Assembly: GCA_005790545.1 (NCBI GenBank)
Contig: SXUL01000037.1
Coordinates: 16,598 to 80,597, forward strand
From: Planctomycetia bacterium
Lineage (GTDB): Bacteria > Planctomycetota > GCA-002687715
Length of the DNA: 64,000 bases
Direction of reading: 5' to 3'
Shown piece after piece: positions 16,832 through 25,911 of this stretch (its first letter is position 1; each line of letters starts with the position of its first letter). Under the pieces are notes generated by a model. It had not been told where the DNA came from. It worked only from the letters and a program-made list of their open reading frames with translations, and did no database searches. A program made the translations under genes and the position numbers.

Positions 16832-17393
16832 GCGCAGCGGGCGTCATGGTGACGAAGCGCTTCCACAAGAGGGCGGCTACGCCAGCCGCCAGAAGCGTTG
16901 CTCCCGCCAGCCACAGCCACTGACGCATGCGGACGGCTTCAAGCGAGGCTCTGTGCGCGGCGAGGCCTGTCGCTGCGGCGCTGCGCGTCTCCCCCGCACG
17001 TGTCCATGCTGCAAGAGCGGCGCGGGTGTCAAAATCGCGCAGCGCGATGTCCCCTTCCTGAGCGTTGAGTGCGGGGGCGGTCGGATCGGCGGCGAGTAGT
17101 GCTCGATTCGAGCTCGCGGCGCGGGTGAGCTGCCGCATCAACAGCAAGGCCTCTCCACGCCACCATTGGACGGCCGGGTCTGCACCGCGCCCAGCGAGCA
17201 GCGCGTCCTCCGCCTTCAGAAGCCTCTCCATGCCCCCGGGCTCGGTGGCAGCCGTTCTGTGAGCATCCGCGAGTGCCTGGTTGCGGGCGTTCAATGAGGA
17301 AGCAGCAGTGACAGCGCCCCAACCTCGGGGTTCCTGTGCGTGCACGGCCAGTGCAAACAGCAAGAGGGGTATCCATCGGGCAATAGCTGGCAT
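16818..17393 (-). CDS. Exported or membrane protein of unknown function
   Basis: A 191-residue product with an N-terminal signal peptide (PLLLFALAVHA, cleavage before QEP). An Ala-rich helical middle (about 30-155) has TPR-like spacing (EALLLMRQLTRAASSNRALLAADPTAPALNA). A C-terminal membrane helix (about 158-178, LWLAGATLLAAGVAALLW) is followed by basic residues. It would sit as a periplasmic helical domain anchored at its C-terminus. It starts three bases after the stop of the spermidine-synthase-like membrane protein, so the two are probably translationally coupled partners. No enzyme motif is visible. TPR is a guess from spacing, not a firm call. Confidence 0.65.
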   Translation of the reverse strand: MPAIARWIPLLLFALAVHAQEPRGWGAVTAASSLNARNQALADAHRTAATEPGGMERLLKAEDALLAGRGADPAVQWWRGEALLLMRQLTRAASSNRALLAADPTAPALNAQEGDIALRDFDTRAALAAWTRAGETRSAAATGLAAHRASLEAVRMRQWLWLAGATLLAAGVAALLWKRFVTMTPAALSEP

Positions 17394-17396
17394 GGC

Positions 17397-18905
17397 TCAA
17401 CGCTGCCGGGACAGCGCCTCCAGAGGTGCGATGTCGTCCATGAGAACTCGTGCAGCAGAGTGGGCGGGACGCCAGCGGAAGGACCGTGCCGCCGTTGCTG
17501 CACCGCCGATGTCGCGTGTCGACGAGTGCACGGCGTGGGCGACGCTGCGTGTCGCCAGCACGACCGCACTCCAGGAATCCTTGACTGGCCAGATCGACAG
17601 GCCATCGAAGGTCGTCTGCAGGGTGGCAAGAATGGCCTGCATCAGTGGACCTTCCAGATTCCCGGCGCTGACATTGAGGGCAAACACGCCGTCATCCGCG
17701 AGATGAGTGACGACCTCGGAGAGGAACTCACGACTGCCCAGATGCGCAGGCAGTGCAAGTTGGTGCGCGAAGGCATCGAGGAAAATCGCATCGAATCTGG
17801 TCGCGGACGAGGCGAGCCCTCGTCGCGCGTCCCCTGCCATCCAGCGATCTCTCACGTTTCTCTGAGGAGCAAACAGACGGATGAAAGATGCAAGCTTCGG
17901 ATCGATCTCAAGCGAGTGAATGCTCTCGATGTGCGCTCCGTACTGTGCGCGGAGGACCGCCTCCTGAGTCCCTGCACCTCCTCCGAGGACCAGCACCCTC
18001 GCTCCGGGACGAGACTCTGCCAGAGCGATCCCCATCAGGTCGTAGTACTGCCCTGTGAAATCGGATCCATCAATCCGCAGAGAGTGAAACTCTCCAAGCC
18101 CTTCATCCAGTGCCAGTCGCGTCTCGGATGCGCCATCCGGCCTCAGCACGCGCGAGAGATGGACATGCTGATAGTCCGTCTCCGCCAGCGCCAGCACTTC
18201 CGCCTCCGTGCAGCCGTCAGGCGACTCAGTCCAGCGACGAGCGTCCGGACCCTCGTGAACAAGCGGGATCAGGATCAACAAGAGGATCCATCCCACCATG
18301 CGGAGGCGTCCAGTGACCGGCAGCAACATGGCTGCGAGCGAGAACAGGATGGCGCACCCCGTCAGGGCGCCGCGGGGCCCGAGGCTGTTCAAGATGCCCC
18401 CTGCAGTGAGGGGCAATGCCAGAAGGCCTCCCAGTGTGGAAGCGGCAAGTGTGGTTCCCAATGGAAGCCCGAGCCCTGCCAGAAGCGGACTTGTCATGCT
18501 CATCAAGAGGACCGGGAGTGCGAGCATGAGAACGGCCACGCTGAGGCTCCCGATACTGAGGAGAGGAGAAGCATCAGCAGGATTGGTGCCGAGGGGAGGC
18601 GCGAGCGTTTCGGCCAGGGAGGTCAATCCTGAGCAAGAGATGGCAATCCATGCAGATGCCGATGTGAGTGCCAGGAACAAGGTCCGTGCGGCATGGCCTC
18701 GGCTTGAAGCTCGAGCACCCAGCAGAGCTCCCGCGGAACCCGCCACGAGCACCACGGCGATCACGCGCGTCCACACCCCGCCGGATGTGCCAAACCAGGG
18801 CGCGAGGGCTCGTACAGAGACAAGCTCGGTGCCCATCCAGCCACAGCCAACCAATCCGGAAACGAGAGCGAGCCGCCAGCGTCCGGTGCGATCAGATCCG
18901 GGCAC
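17397..18905 (-). CDS. Polytopic membrane protein with spermidine-synthase-like domain
   Basis: The N-terminal half (about 1-215) has six or more hydrophobic segments rich in Ala/Gly/Leu. The C-terminal half (about 240-440) is a Rossmann-type methyltransferase fold of the spermidine synthase family: VLVLGGGAGTQEAVL (304-318), the acidic LEIDP (332-336) after the second strand, then AGDARRGL and FDAIFLDAF. This matches the widespread fused spermidine synthase/transporter-like family, whose substrate is usually unknown. True polyamine synthesis is not established; the aminopropyl-acceptor residues are not obvious. The start is GTG with GGAGG upstream. It lies six bases after the esterase-like gene. 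Confidence 0.78.
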   Translation of the reverse strand: MPGSDRTGRWRLALVSGLVGCGWMGTELVSVRALAPWFGTSGGVWTRVIAVVLVAGSAGALLGARASSRGHAARTLFLALTSASAWIAISCSGLTSLAETLAPPLGTNPADASPLLSIGSLSVAVLMLALPVLLMSMTSPLLAGLGLPLGTTLAASTLGGLLALPLTAGGILNSLGPRGALTGCAILFSLAAMLLPVTGRLRMVGWILLLILIPLVHEGPDARRWTESPDGCTEAEVLALAETDYQHVHLSRVLRPDGASETRLALDEGLGEFHSLRIDGSDFTGQYYDLMGIALAESRPGARVLVLGGGAGTQEAVLRAQYGAHIESIHSLEIDPKLASFIRLFAPQRNVRDRWMAGDARRGLASSATRFDAIFLDAFAHQLALPAHLGSREFLSEVVTHLADDGVFALNVSAGNLEGPLMQAILATLQTTFDGLSIWPVKDSWSAVVLATRSVAHAVHSSTRDIGGAATAARSFRWRPAHSAARVLMDDIAPLEALSRQR

Positions 18906-18911
18906 GAGACC

Positions 18912-20354
18912 TCACCCTCCAGACTTCGCTGGCTCGGGCGCTTTCTCTTCGGGGACGGTGACGCGCACTTCCCCGACCATGATGGCGCTGGCATCCATGG
19001 GATTCTCGTTGGCGTAGTTCAGCATGTAATCCATGCTGCGTTCCACCTTCGTCTCGAGGAGCTCCTTGTCATTGACAAACACCTTCACGGGCTTGTCGAG
19101 ATCCAGCAGGCGATCGTTCAAGTACACGCGACACGACTGGAGATTCGTGCTCTTGATCCTGACCGCATTGGCGGCGCGATCGACTGATGCCTCCACGACG
19201 ACACTCAAGCCCGCATCCTTGTCGGCGTCACCGCGGTCGATCACGAACCAGGCCGTGCGTTTGTACTGACCGAGGTCATCGGTGATGTAGGTGATCGACT
19301 CCGGGAAAGGGCGCCGCGCGCGACCAGCGAACCAGGTCAGGATGTCGCGATTCGCATCGACGACCGGATCAACCTTCTGCGATCCGAGGGCGGCCCGTTC
19401 CTTCCCCGGCTCGAGGGCAGCCAGCGTCTTGAACTGCAGATCCACACCAGCTGAGGTTTGCACGTTCTCCAGTTGCGATTTCAGAATGCCACCGTCCGTG
19501 GTTGCAAACAGCTGGTTGCCGCGCGTGATGAACATCACTCCTGATTGGCCCTTCAGGTTTCCGAGAATCGCCTGGCTTCGTGGCCCCGCGTTCCGGACAG
19601 CCACGGAGGCAAACAGCTTGGGCTGCAAGGACGCGAGGTCGAGTGCGGCGCGGGCGCCGTCGCCACAGCCGTCGAGATGAATCCTGCTCGTGTCAATATT
19701 GCAGATGCGCAGCGCTTCCCCGAGGCACTTGCGGATTCCGAAGTAATGCACCGGCCCGAACCAGTCGATGCGCATCTGATCGCCGGCTTTCTTGCCCGCC
19801 GTTCTCTCGCCAATGCTCGGCGCAATGATGACGAACTGATCCCGCAACTCGCGCAGATCCTTGTCATTTCTGAGCAGTGTCTCCTCAAGGTACTTCTTGC
19901 CGTTGCTGCCCTTGTCGTGCAGCGCGACGATGAGAGGCCAGCTCTTCCTGCCGTCGTAGTTCGGAGGCAGATAAATCGTGTATTCAAATCCGAATTCCTT
20001 GCCGCGTTCGGTGTGATCCACGCGATCCTCGCGGGCCCGGCCGCACCCATCCGGCTTCTGCACTTTCCCATGGGCATTGACCCGCGCAAACACCTCCATC
20101 CAATCCTCGACGGAACGCAAGAGGTCCTTGTCCTTGTGAGCTGACTTGGCCTTCTCAAGGGAAGCTTTGAGAGCCTCAGTGGCCTTCTCGATTCCCTTCT
20201 CGCCCTTGCTGCCTTTGACAAGCCGCGCAGTGCGGAGTTCGGCAACGCAAGCGGCAAGTCCGTCCTTCTCGGCTTCCGTGAGGACGCCGGTTCCTTGAGC
20301 GACAACGGACACGAGAGAGAGGACAAGAGCGAACGCGGTGAGAATTGGTCTCAT
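18912..20354 (-). CDS. Exported alpha/beta-hydrolase-fold protein lacking the nucleophile
   Basis: A 480-residue protein with a signal peptide ending VVAQ and a helical charged segment (about 25-100). A hydrolase-type core follows (about 125-310): YTIYLPPNYDGRKSWPLIV, then LHDKGSNG at the oxyanion position and IDTSRIHLDGCGDGARAALD at the nucleophile elbow. The elbow reads G-C-G-D-G (229-233), so the Ser expected in GxSxG is Gly. The strand order resembles feruloyl-esterase/PHB-depolymerase-type proteins, but I infer it is catalytically dead or uses another residue. The C-terminal 150 residues look like a separate beta-rich domain. The ATG at 20354 restores the signal peptide; the frame is open to 20450. 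Confidence 0.7.
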   Translation of the reverse strand: MRPILTAFALVLSLVSVVAQGTGVLTEAEKDGLAACVAELRTARLVKGSKGEKGIEKATEALKASLEKAKSAHKDKDLLRSVEDWMEVFARVNAHGKVQKPDGCGRAREDRVDHTERGKEFGFEYTIYLPPNYDGRKSWPLIVALHDKGSNGKKYLEETLLRNDKDLRELRDQFVIIAPSIGERTAGKKAGDQMRIDWFGPVHYFGIRKCLGEALRICNIDTSRIHLDGCGDGARAALDLASLQPKLFASVAVRNAGPRSQAILGNLKGQSGVMFITRGNQLFATTDGGILKSQLENVQTSAGVDLQFKTLAALEPGKERAALGSQKVDPVVDANRDILTWFAGRARRPFPESITYITDDLGQYKRTAWFVIDRGDADKDAGLSVVVEASVDRAANAVRIKSTNLQSCRVYLNDRLLDLDKPVKVFVNDKELLETKVERSMDYMLNYANENPMDASAIMVGEVRVTVPEEKAPEPAKSGG

Positions 20355-20425
20355 GAATGATTCCGAGGGGGCGCCGGCCAGGACACCGTGCTTGTGCGGA
20401 TCGTAGGGCGCTGCGCAAGGAAGCG

Positions 20426-21967
20426 TCAACGGCTGCTCCGGGCCAGCCACGGATGCTTGGCGACAAGGTGGAGATACAGCGCGCGTGACCGAGCAGGATC
20501 CTCTTGCAGCACAGCCGCCGCCTCCTGCACGGCTTCATCGCGGGCCCCTCTTTGCAACAGCAATGCCGCCAGATTTTCGCGGGCATCCAGACCGGTTTCG
20601 AGTGTTCGCAGACTCTCGCGGAAGGCAGCCTCGGCGGCACTGAGGTCTCCCTGACCCAAGAGTGCCAATCCGAGGTAGTTCCAGGCCCGTGCGTGGGACG
20701 CGAGGTCAAGATCCTCACGGGCAACCAACGCGCGATAGGTGGCCAAGGCATCCTCCCTGCGCCCGGCTTGCAACTGCAAGACCCCGAGGTTCAGGGTGTC
20801 CATGTCATCCTTGCTGATGGCCAACGCGAGTTCCTGAACAACAACGGCATCCCCGAACTCGCGTCGGGCGACATGCGCGCCCGCGAGCCCCCGCAGTGCC
20901 GCTGTAACAGAGCTCTCGTCAAGACTGCCGGCCGCGTGCGCCTTGAGGAGGGCGCTCTTCGCTTCAGACAAACGACCCAGCGCGATCAGCACAGAACCGC
21001 GCTTGAACTCACCTTCCGGAGCGTTGGGCCGTCTGGCGAGATACGACTCGAAACCCGCGAGTGCTGCGTCGTTCCTGGAGCCAGCTTCATCTACAGCGGC
21101 CGCAAACCAGATGAACACTGCGTCACGTCCGCTTGGAACGACGGGCTTCATGCGTGCGAGAGCTGTGACCAGAAATGTGTCCGGCTTCTCCGCCTCGAAT
21201 GCGCCAATGAAGGCACGAAAAATGGCCGGCGATTCGGGGATGTGCGGCAGGCACTCAAGCAGCACGTCGAGAGCGGTGTCCCGGTTCCGTGTCGCAAGAG
21301 CTGCGCGCAAACTGACCAGTGCAATGGCCTCGTCGGCTGGATGCCTCTGGCGCGCGCGTGCCAATCCCTCCAGAGCAATGGCGGACCTGTTGCTCGCGAG
21401 CAGAACCTCGCCCCGCAGCCGGTCCACCTGTGCGCTTCCAGGCCGGGCGTTCTCTGCGACATCCAGCACCGCCAGCGCGCTCTCAAACTCCTCTGACCTG
21501 AAGCGTGCGTCGGCTTCCCACCACGCGAGATCAAACGCCTCTCCGCCACATTTCCGCGCGACGGCATACGACGCAGCCGCGTCAGTATAGGTGGCCCGGA
21601 TGAAACTCCCCCCACCGCGCGCCCTGGAACCGGCGTCTTCCGCCATCGCGAACAACGCATGCCCGGCGAGCGTGTGTGTGCGAGGATCCTCAGGTGCGGT
21701 TGCAACGGCCAGATCGGACATGCCCCGGGCGTCCACGAACCGCGCTGCTGTGATGGCCGCTTCGGTCCCGAGCAGGAGCGCGTCCACGCTCACCGTGCGG
21801 GCTCCGATGGCACGCCGCACGGCATCCACGACTCCTGTCGCATCGCCTGCCACCAGTTGTGCGCGCAGCGCGACAACATCGGGGCCCTGGGCCTGGAGCA
21901 GCCACATGGAACCAGTGCAAGTGAGAAGAAGGAGTGCCAGCAAGATGCGGTGCATGCGTTCTTTCAT
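20426..21967 (-). CDS. Exported tetratricopeptide-repeat protein
   Basis: A 513-residue protein whose N-terminal hydrophobic stretch (ILLALLLLTCTG) is a signal peptide, possibly a lipoprotein leader ending at the Cys. The rest is Ala-rich paired helices with TPR spacing, clearest at DTLNLGVLQLQAGRREDALATYRALV, then ARAWNYLGLALLGQGDLSAAEAAFRES and ARENLAALLLQRGARDEAVQ. It probably acts as a periplasmic protein-protein scaffold. Starts at 21976 (GTG), 21967 (ATG) and 21955 (ATG) are all possible, and none has a strong ribosome-binding site. It is divergent from dxr (73-82 bases between starts) and 71 bases upstream of the hydrolase-like gene. Confidence 0.75.
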   Translation of the reverse strand: MKERMHRILLALLLLTCTGSMWLLQAQGPDVVALRAQLVAGDATGVVDAVRRAIGARTVSVDALLLGTEAAITAARFVDARGMSDLAVATAPEDPRTHTLAGHALFAMAEDAGSRARGGGSFIRATYTDAAASYAVARKCGGEAFDLAWWEADARFRSEEFESALAVLDVAENARPGSAQVDRLRGEVLLASNRSAIALEGLARARQRHPADEAIALVSLRAALATRNRDTALDVLLECLPHIPESPAIFRAFIGAFEAEKPDTFLVTALARMKPVVPSGRDAVFIWFAAAVDEAGSRNDAALAGFESYLARRPNAPEGEFKRGSVLIALGRLSEAKSALLKAHAAGSLDESSVTAALRGLAGAHVARREFGDAVVVQELALAISKDDMDTLNLGVLQLQAGRREDALATYRALVAREDLDLASHARAWNYLGLALLGQGDLSAAEAAFRESLRTLETGLDARENLAALLLQRGARDEAVQEAAAVLQEDPARSRALYLHLVAKHPWLARSSR

Positions 21968-22049
21968 ACGTCGCACGGCTGATTGAAGCGAGGGGCTTCG
22001 CCGCTACGATGCACCCAGTATAAGTCCGCGGCCACCATCCCGTCACATC

Positions 22050-23189
22050 ATGCAGCGCATCGCCGTCCTCGGTTCAACAGGTTCTGTGGGCCGGCAGGCT
22101 CTGGACGTGATTGCCGCACATCCGTCGGCCTTCGAGGTCGACAGCCTTGCAGCGGGGAGCAACGTAGCGGAACTGGCGCGTCAAGCGAAGCTCTTCAATC
22201 CGCGCCGGGCCATCATCGCTGACACATCGAAATGGGAACTTCTGAGGAGTGCACTGGCAGACCTCTCCATCGAAGTTGCTGCTGGTGCTGAAGCCATCGC
22301 GGAAGCTGCTGGCCACCGCGACGTGGATTGTGTCGTCGCCGCCATGACAGGCGTGGTCGGCTTGCCCTCGTCTCTCGCGGCAGTGAGGGCTGGCAAACGA
22401 CTCGCTCTCGCCAACAAGGAGAGCATGGTGGCCGCAGGGCCGCTCCTCCGCGCTGCGGCGGCAGCCAGCGGAGCCGTCATTCTTCCGGTCGATTCTGAAC
22501 ACTCGGCCATTTTTCAGTGCCTCATGGCTGGTCAGCACGCAGAGGTGAAACGACTCATCCTCACCGCCTCGGGCGGGCCGTTCCGACAGCGGCCTCGCGA
22601 TTCCTTTGACGCCATCACCGTGGAAGAGGCGCTCCGTCATCCGACCTGGAACATGGGCCCGAAGATCAGCGTGGATTCCGCCACCATGATGAACAAGGCC
22701 CTCGAGGTGATTGAAGCGCGGTTTCTCTTCGACCTCCCGGCAGCCCAAATCGAGGTCGTGGTGCACCCACAGTCCATCGTGCATTCGATGGTGGAGTTCC
22801 AGGACGGAACCGTGATGGCGCAGATGAGCCTCGCAGACATGCGCTTGCCGCTCCGTTACGCGCTGTCGTGGCCCGAGCGCTGGCAGGCCGATGCTCCCGG
22901 TTTCTCAGCCGCAAAGTTCGCGAACCTGCAGTTCGAGGAACCGGACGAGTTGAAGTTTCCTGCCTTGAGACTCGGAAAACTCGCCGCGGAGCGCGGCGGC
23001 ACGGCCGGCGCTGTGCTGAACGCCGCCAACGAAGCGGCGGTGGCGCTGTTCATGGCGGGTACGTTGACATTCCCTGAGATCACGCGTCGGGTCGGAGCCG
23101 TTCTTGAGGCGCATCGCGTCATCGACGCGCCTGATCTGCAGGAAATCATGAACGCGGACCGCTGGGCCCGCGAGGAGGTCGTGCGCTGA
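22050..23189 (+). CDS. dxr: 1-deoxy-D-xylulose 5-phosphate reductoisomerase
   Basis: Second step of the MEP isoprenoid pathway, converting DXP to 2-C-methyl-erythritol 4-phosphate with NADPH and a divalent metal. The NADPH fold begins at GSTGSVGRQALDVI (8-21). ANKESMV and PVDSEHSAIFQCL carry substrate and metal-binding residues. TASGGPFR and HPTWNMGPKISVDSATMMNK are the family hallmark blocks. Length (379) is typical. The stop overlaps the rseP ATG as TGATG. The chromosomal order dxr-rseP is common in bacteria, and the following UbiA prenyltransferase would use a product of this pathway. Confidence 0.97.
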   Translation: MQRIAVLGSTGSVGRQALDVIAAHPSAFEVDSLAAGSNVAELARQAKLFNPRRAIIADTSKWELLRSALADLSIEVAAGAEAIAEAAGHRDVDCVVAAMTGVVGLPSSLAAVRAGKRLALANKESMVAAGPLLRAAAAASGAVILPVDSEHSAIFQCLMAGQHAEVKRLILTASGGPFRQRPRDSFDAITVEEALRHPTWNMGPKISVDSATMMNKALEVIEARFLFDLPAAQIEVVVHPQSIVHSMVEFQDGTVMAQMSLADMRLPLRYALSWPERWQADAPGFSAAKFANLQFEEPDELKFPALRLGKLAAERGGTAGAVLNAANEAAVALFMAGTLTFPEITRRVGAVLEAHRVIDAPDLQEIMNADRWAREEVVR

Positions 23190-25060
23190 TGGAGAATCTC
23201 CCGTTCATGCTTTTCACTGCAGCCGGGATCGGCTTCATCATCTTCGTGCACGAGCTCGGGCACTTCCTTGCTGCACGCAGTGTCGGCGTCCGCGTCGAGG
23301 CCTTCTCCATCGGTTTCGGCCCCAAGCTCCTCGCCTGGACGCGAGGCAACACGCAGTACCGATTGGGACTCATCCCTCTCGGTGGCTATGTGAAGATGGC
23401 TGGAGAAGACCCGACGCGCCCGACCACCGGCAAGGACGATGAGTTCGGGAGCAAGACCGTTGCGCAGCGCGTGCTCGTCATCTCCGCCGGCGTGATCATG
23501 AACATGATCTTCGCGCTCGTGGCGATCCCGCTGGCGTTCACGATCGGCGTTCCCTTCGAAAGCCCCGAACTCGGGGCGGTGCAGCACGGAGGCGTGGCCT
23601 GGCGTGCCGGGCTCCTCCCCGGGGATCGCATCGTCGCCATCAACGCGCGGCGCGTGCTCACGTTCGAAGACATCCCCCTCGATCTGGCCGTGGCAGACGG
23701 GCCTGTGGATCTCGAGGTCCAACGCGGCCTGAGCCGACTGCACATCGAGGTGACGCCTGAACCGGATCCGGTCCGCGGTGTGCCCATGATCGGGGTTTCA
23801 CCTGCAGCCGGCCTGGTGCGCATCCCGGCCTCAGCGTTCACGGAGCAGTCCAACGATCGTTCCGCGATGCAGCGCAAGGCTGCCCTGGAAGCCGGTGGAC
23901 TTGCGGCCGGAACCGAAATCGTGCGCCTCAATGGGCTTCCCTATCGCAGAGATCACTGGGACGCGGAGGCGGCGCGCATTCGCACCAGTACGGAGCCCGT
24001 TGTCCTCGACGTTCTCGACGGCGGCAAGCTCCGCAGCGTGAGCCTGGCACCCCTGCGCGAGGACCAGCCGCAGGATGGGTGGCGCATCGGCGTGGCGCTG
24101 CGCAGGGATCGCGTGTCGCGAGTCCGTCCCGATTCTGCCGCCGACACGGCGGGTGTTCGCGCGGGAGACATTCTCGCTCAGGTCAATGGGCGCCCCTTGG
24201 AGGTGAGCGGAGATCTCGCGCTGCTGGTTGGCGGCGGCGAAGACCCACGGCGCCATGGAGCAAATGCGTCCGTCCGCGCACTCGAACTCGTCGTCACCAG
24301 AGATGGCCGCGCGTTGCCTCTCACTCTGGCCGGCCTCGACCAAGCGGGCCGCGCTGCATTCCTTGATGATATTGCGCTTGAGTCTCAGCACGCACTCACC
24401 ATTGACGTGCTGGCTGGCAGCGTGGCCGCAAGTGCTGGGCTGCGTTCTGGCGACGTGGTGCAGGCCGCGAATGGCGCCTCTCTCAGCTCTTGGGACGCAT
24501 TCCGTGACGCCATCAAGGCCTCCGCTGGCAACGCGTTGACTCTGCGTGTCAGCCGGGGCTCTGAACAAGTGGATTGCAGCGTCACTGCGCAGAATGAGGC
24601 CGAGAACATCATTCTTCCCGCTCTCGAAGAGGTCCCGAAGAGCGAGACGGTGTGTCTGCCAGTCGGTGAGGCGATTCAGACCGGCTTCCTGCACACAGGA
24701 CGCGTCGTGCGTCGAGTGGTCGAGACCTTGCGTTCCGTCTTCACGGGCAGGGTCTCAGGCAAGCACCTCGGTGGCATCATCACCATCTTCCGTGCCTCTG
24801 TGACCTACTCGCAGATTGCCATCACGCGCGGCCTGCTCTTCATGGCACTGGTCTCCATCAACCTCGCGATCCTGAACATCCTGCCCATTCCGGTCCTCGA
24901 CGGAGGGTGGCTGATGTTCCTCATCATCGAACGCGTGCGCGGCAAACCCTTGCCCGAGCGCGCCATGGGCTGGTTCCAGTACGGCGGACTCGCGCTGGTC
25001 CTCGGATTGATGATCTACGTCACCTGGAACGACATCGCGCGTCTCGTGGGCTGGATGTGA
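23189..25060 (+). CDS. rseP: RseP-type site-2 intramembrane metalloprotease
   Basis: Zinc protease that cuts membrane anti-sigma factors or signal-peptide remnants within the membrane. The HExxH motif is HELGH in the first helix (about 20-24), and the third-ligand motif is LNILPIPVLDGG near residue 570. Between them lie four PDZ-like modules (about 125-200, 225-300, 305-385 and 400-475), recognisable by repeats such as RAGLLPGDRIVAIN, TAGVRAGDILAQVN and SAGLRSGDVVQAAN. The E. coli enzyme has two and is about 450 residues; this one is 623. Substrates are unknown and no anti-sigma gene is nearby. The GTG of the prenyltransferase gene overlaps the stop. Confidence 0.93.
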   Translation: MENLPFMLFTAAGIGFIIFVHELGHFLAARSVGVRVEAFSIGFGPKLLAWTRGNTQYRLGLIPLGGYVKMAGEDPTRPTTGKDDEFGSKTVAQRVLVISAGVIMNMIFALVAIPLAFTIGVPFESPELGAVQHGGVAWRAGLLPGDRIVAINARRVLTFEDIPLDLAVADGPVDLEVQRGLSRLHIEVTPEPDPVRGVPMIGVSPAAGLVRIPASAFTEQSNDRSAMQRKAALEAGGLAAGTEIVRLNGLPYRRDHWDAEAARIRTSTEPVVLDVLDGGKLRSVSLAPLREDQPQDGWRIGVALRRDRVSRVRPDSAADTAGVRAGDILAQVNGRPLEVSGDLALLVGGGEDPRRHGANASVRALELVVTRDGRALPLTLAGLDQAGRAAFLDDIALESQHALTIDVLAGSVAASAGLRSGDVVQAANGASLSSWDAFRDAIKASAGNALTLRVSRGSEQVDCSVTAQNEAENIILPALEEVPKSETVCLPVGEAIQTGFLHTGRVVRRVVETLRSVFTGRVSGKHLGGIITIFRASVTYSQIAITRGLLFMALVSINLAILNILPIPVLDGGWLMFLIIERVRGKPLPERAMGWFQYGGLALVLGLMIYVTWNDIARLVGWM

Positions 25061-25911
25061 ACACACGCGAGTGGCTGCGGTTCCTGCGTATCCCGAACGC
25101 TGTGACCGCAGCCGTGGATGTGCTTGCTGGTGCCCTCGTGGCTGGGTGCCCATGGAGCCTCGGACTCGGCGTTGCAGCCGCTGGTTCCGCAAGCCTCTAC
25201 GCCGGGGGCATCGCACTGAACGACGTGATGGATGCAGAGCGCGATGCGCGGGAGCACCCCGAACGGGCGCTCCCCTCCGGCAGACTCTCACGCGCCGTTG
25301 CGCTGCGCACAGCCATCCTGCTCCTCGGCCTTGGCGTGCTCCCTGCAGCGCTTGCACCGGAGCGCCTGCCCGTCGTCCTCGTCATGCTGACAGGCATCGT
25401 GCTCTATGACCTGCTGCCGGACACCATCCCGTGGCTGCAGGCTCTCGCTCTCGGCACCGTGCGCGGCTGCAATATCCTGTCAGGAGCACTGCTTGCGGAA
25501 AGCCCGCTCGACCCACGTGTGGCTGCAGCCTGTGCGGGATACGGAATCCTCATCCTCGTGCTCACGCGCGCCAGTCAGTGTGAAGGCACCGGACGCTCGG
25601 TGCGGATTCATGGCAGGTTTCTCTTCTGGGCGTTTCTTCTCCCTTTTGCCCTGTGGCTGAATCCGGACACCCTCGGAGCGCATCTGCCGGAATTCGCAGC
25701 CACACTGGCGCTTGCCGCTTTTCCGCTCTACACCGCCTGGCGCGTCGACAGTTCACCGGCGGAACTCGTGCGCACGACGCTGCGCCTGATCATTCCATGG
25801 ATGGCGCTGCTCCTGTGGTGCTCAGGCCACGCTCTGGATGCGCTGCTGATTGCCGGGTTTGCCCTGCTTCAACTCGCCGCGATCCGCTGCCTGCAATTCA
25901 GGGCGAGTTGA
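25057..25911 (+). CDS. UbiA-family prenyltransferase
   Basis: An integral membrane enzyme of about 284 residues with the first Asp-rich motif NDVMDAERDAREHPERALPSG (from about residue 55) and many hydrophobic helices. It transfers a polyprenyl chain to an aromatic or other acceptor; the substrate cannot be told from sequence. The short form and the motif context resemble the EboC-like and geranylgeranyl-glycerol-phosphate-type branches as much as ubiquinone/menaquinone enzymes. The start is GTG, overlapping the rseP stop as GTGA; the open frame extends back to 24907 inside rseP. Its 3' end overlaps convergent cca by 14 bases. Linkage to dxr suggests shared isoprenoid supply. Confidence 0.82.
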   Translation: MNTREWLRFLRIPNAVTAAVDVLAGALVAGCPWSLGLGVAAAGSASLYAGGIALNDVMDAERDAREHPERALPSGRLSRAVALRTAILLLGLGVLPAALAPERLPVVLVMLTGIVLYDLLPDTIPWLQALALGTVRGCNILSGALLAESPLDPRVAAACAGYGILILVLTRASQCEGTGRSVRIHGRFLFWAFLLPFALWLNPDTLGAHLPEFAATLALAAFPLYTAWRVDSSPAELVRTTLRLIIPWMALLLWCSGHALDALLIAGFALLQLAAIRCLQFRAS

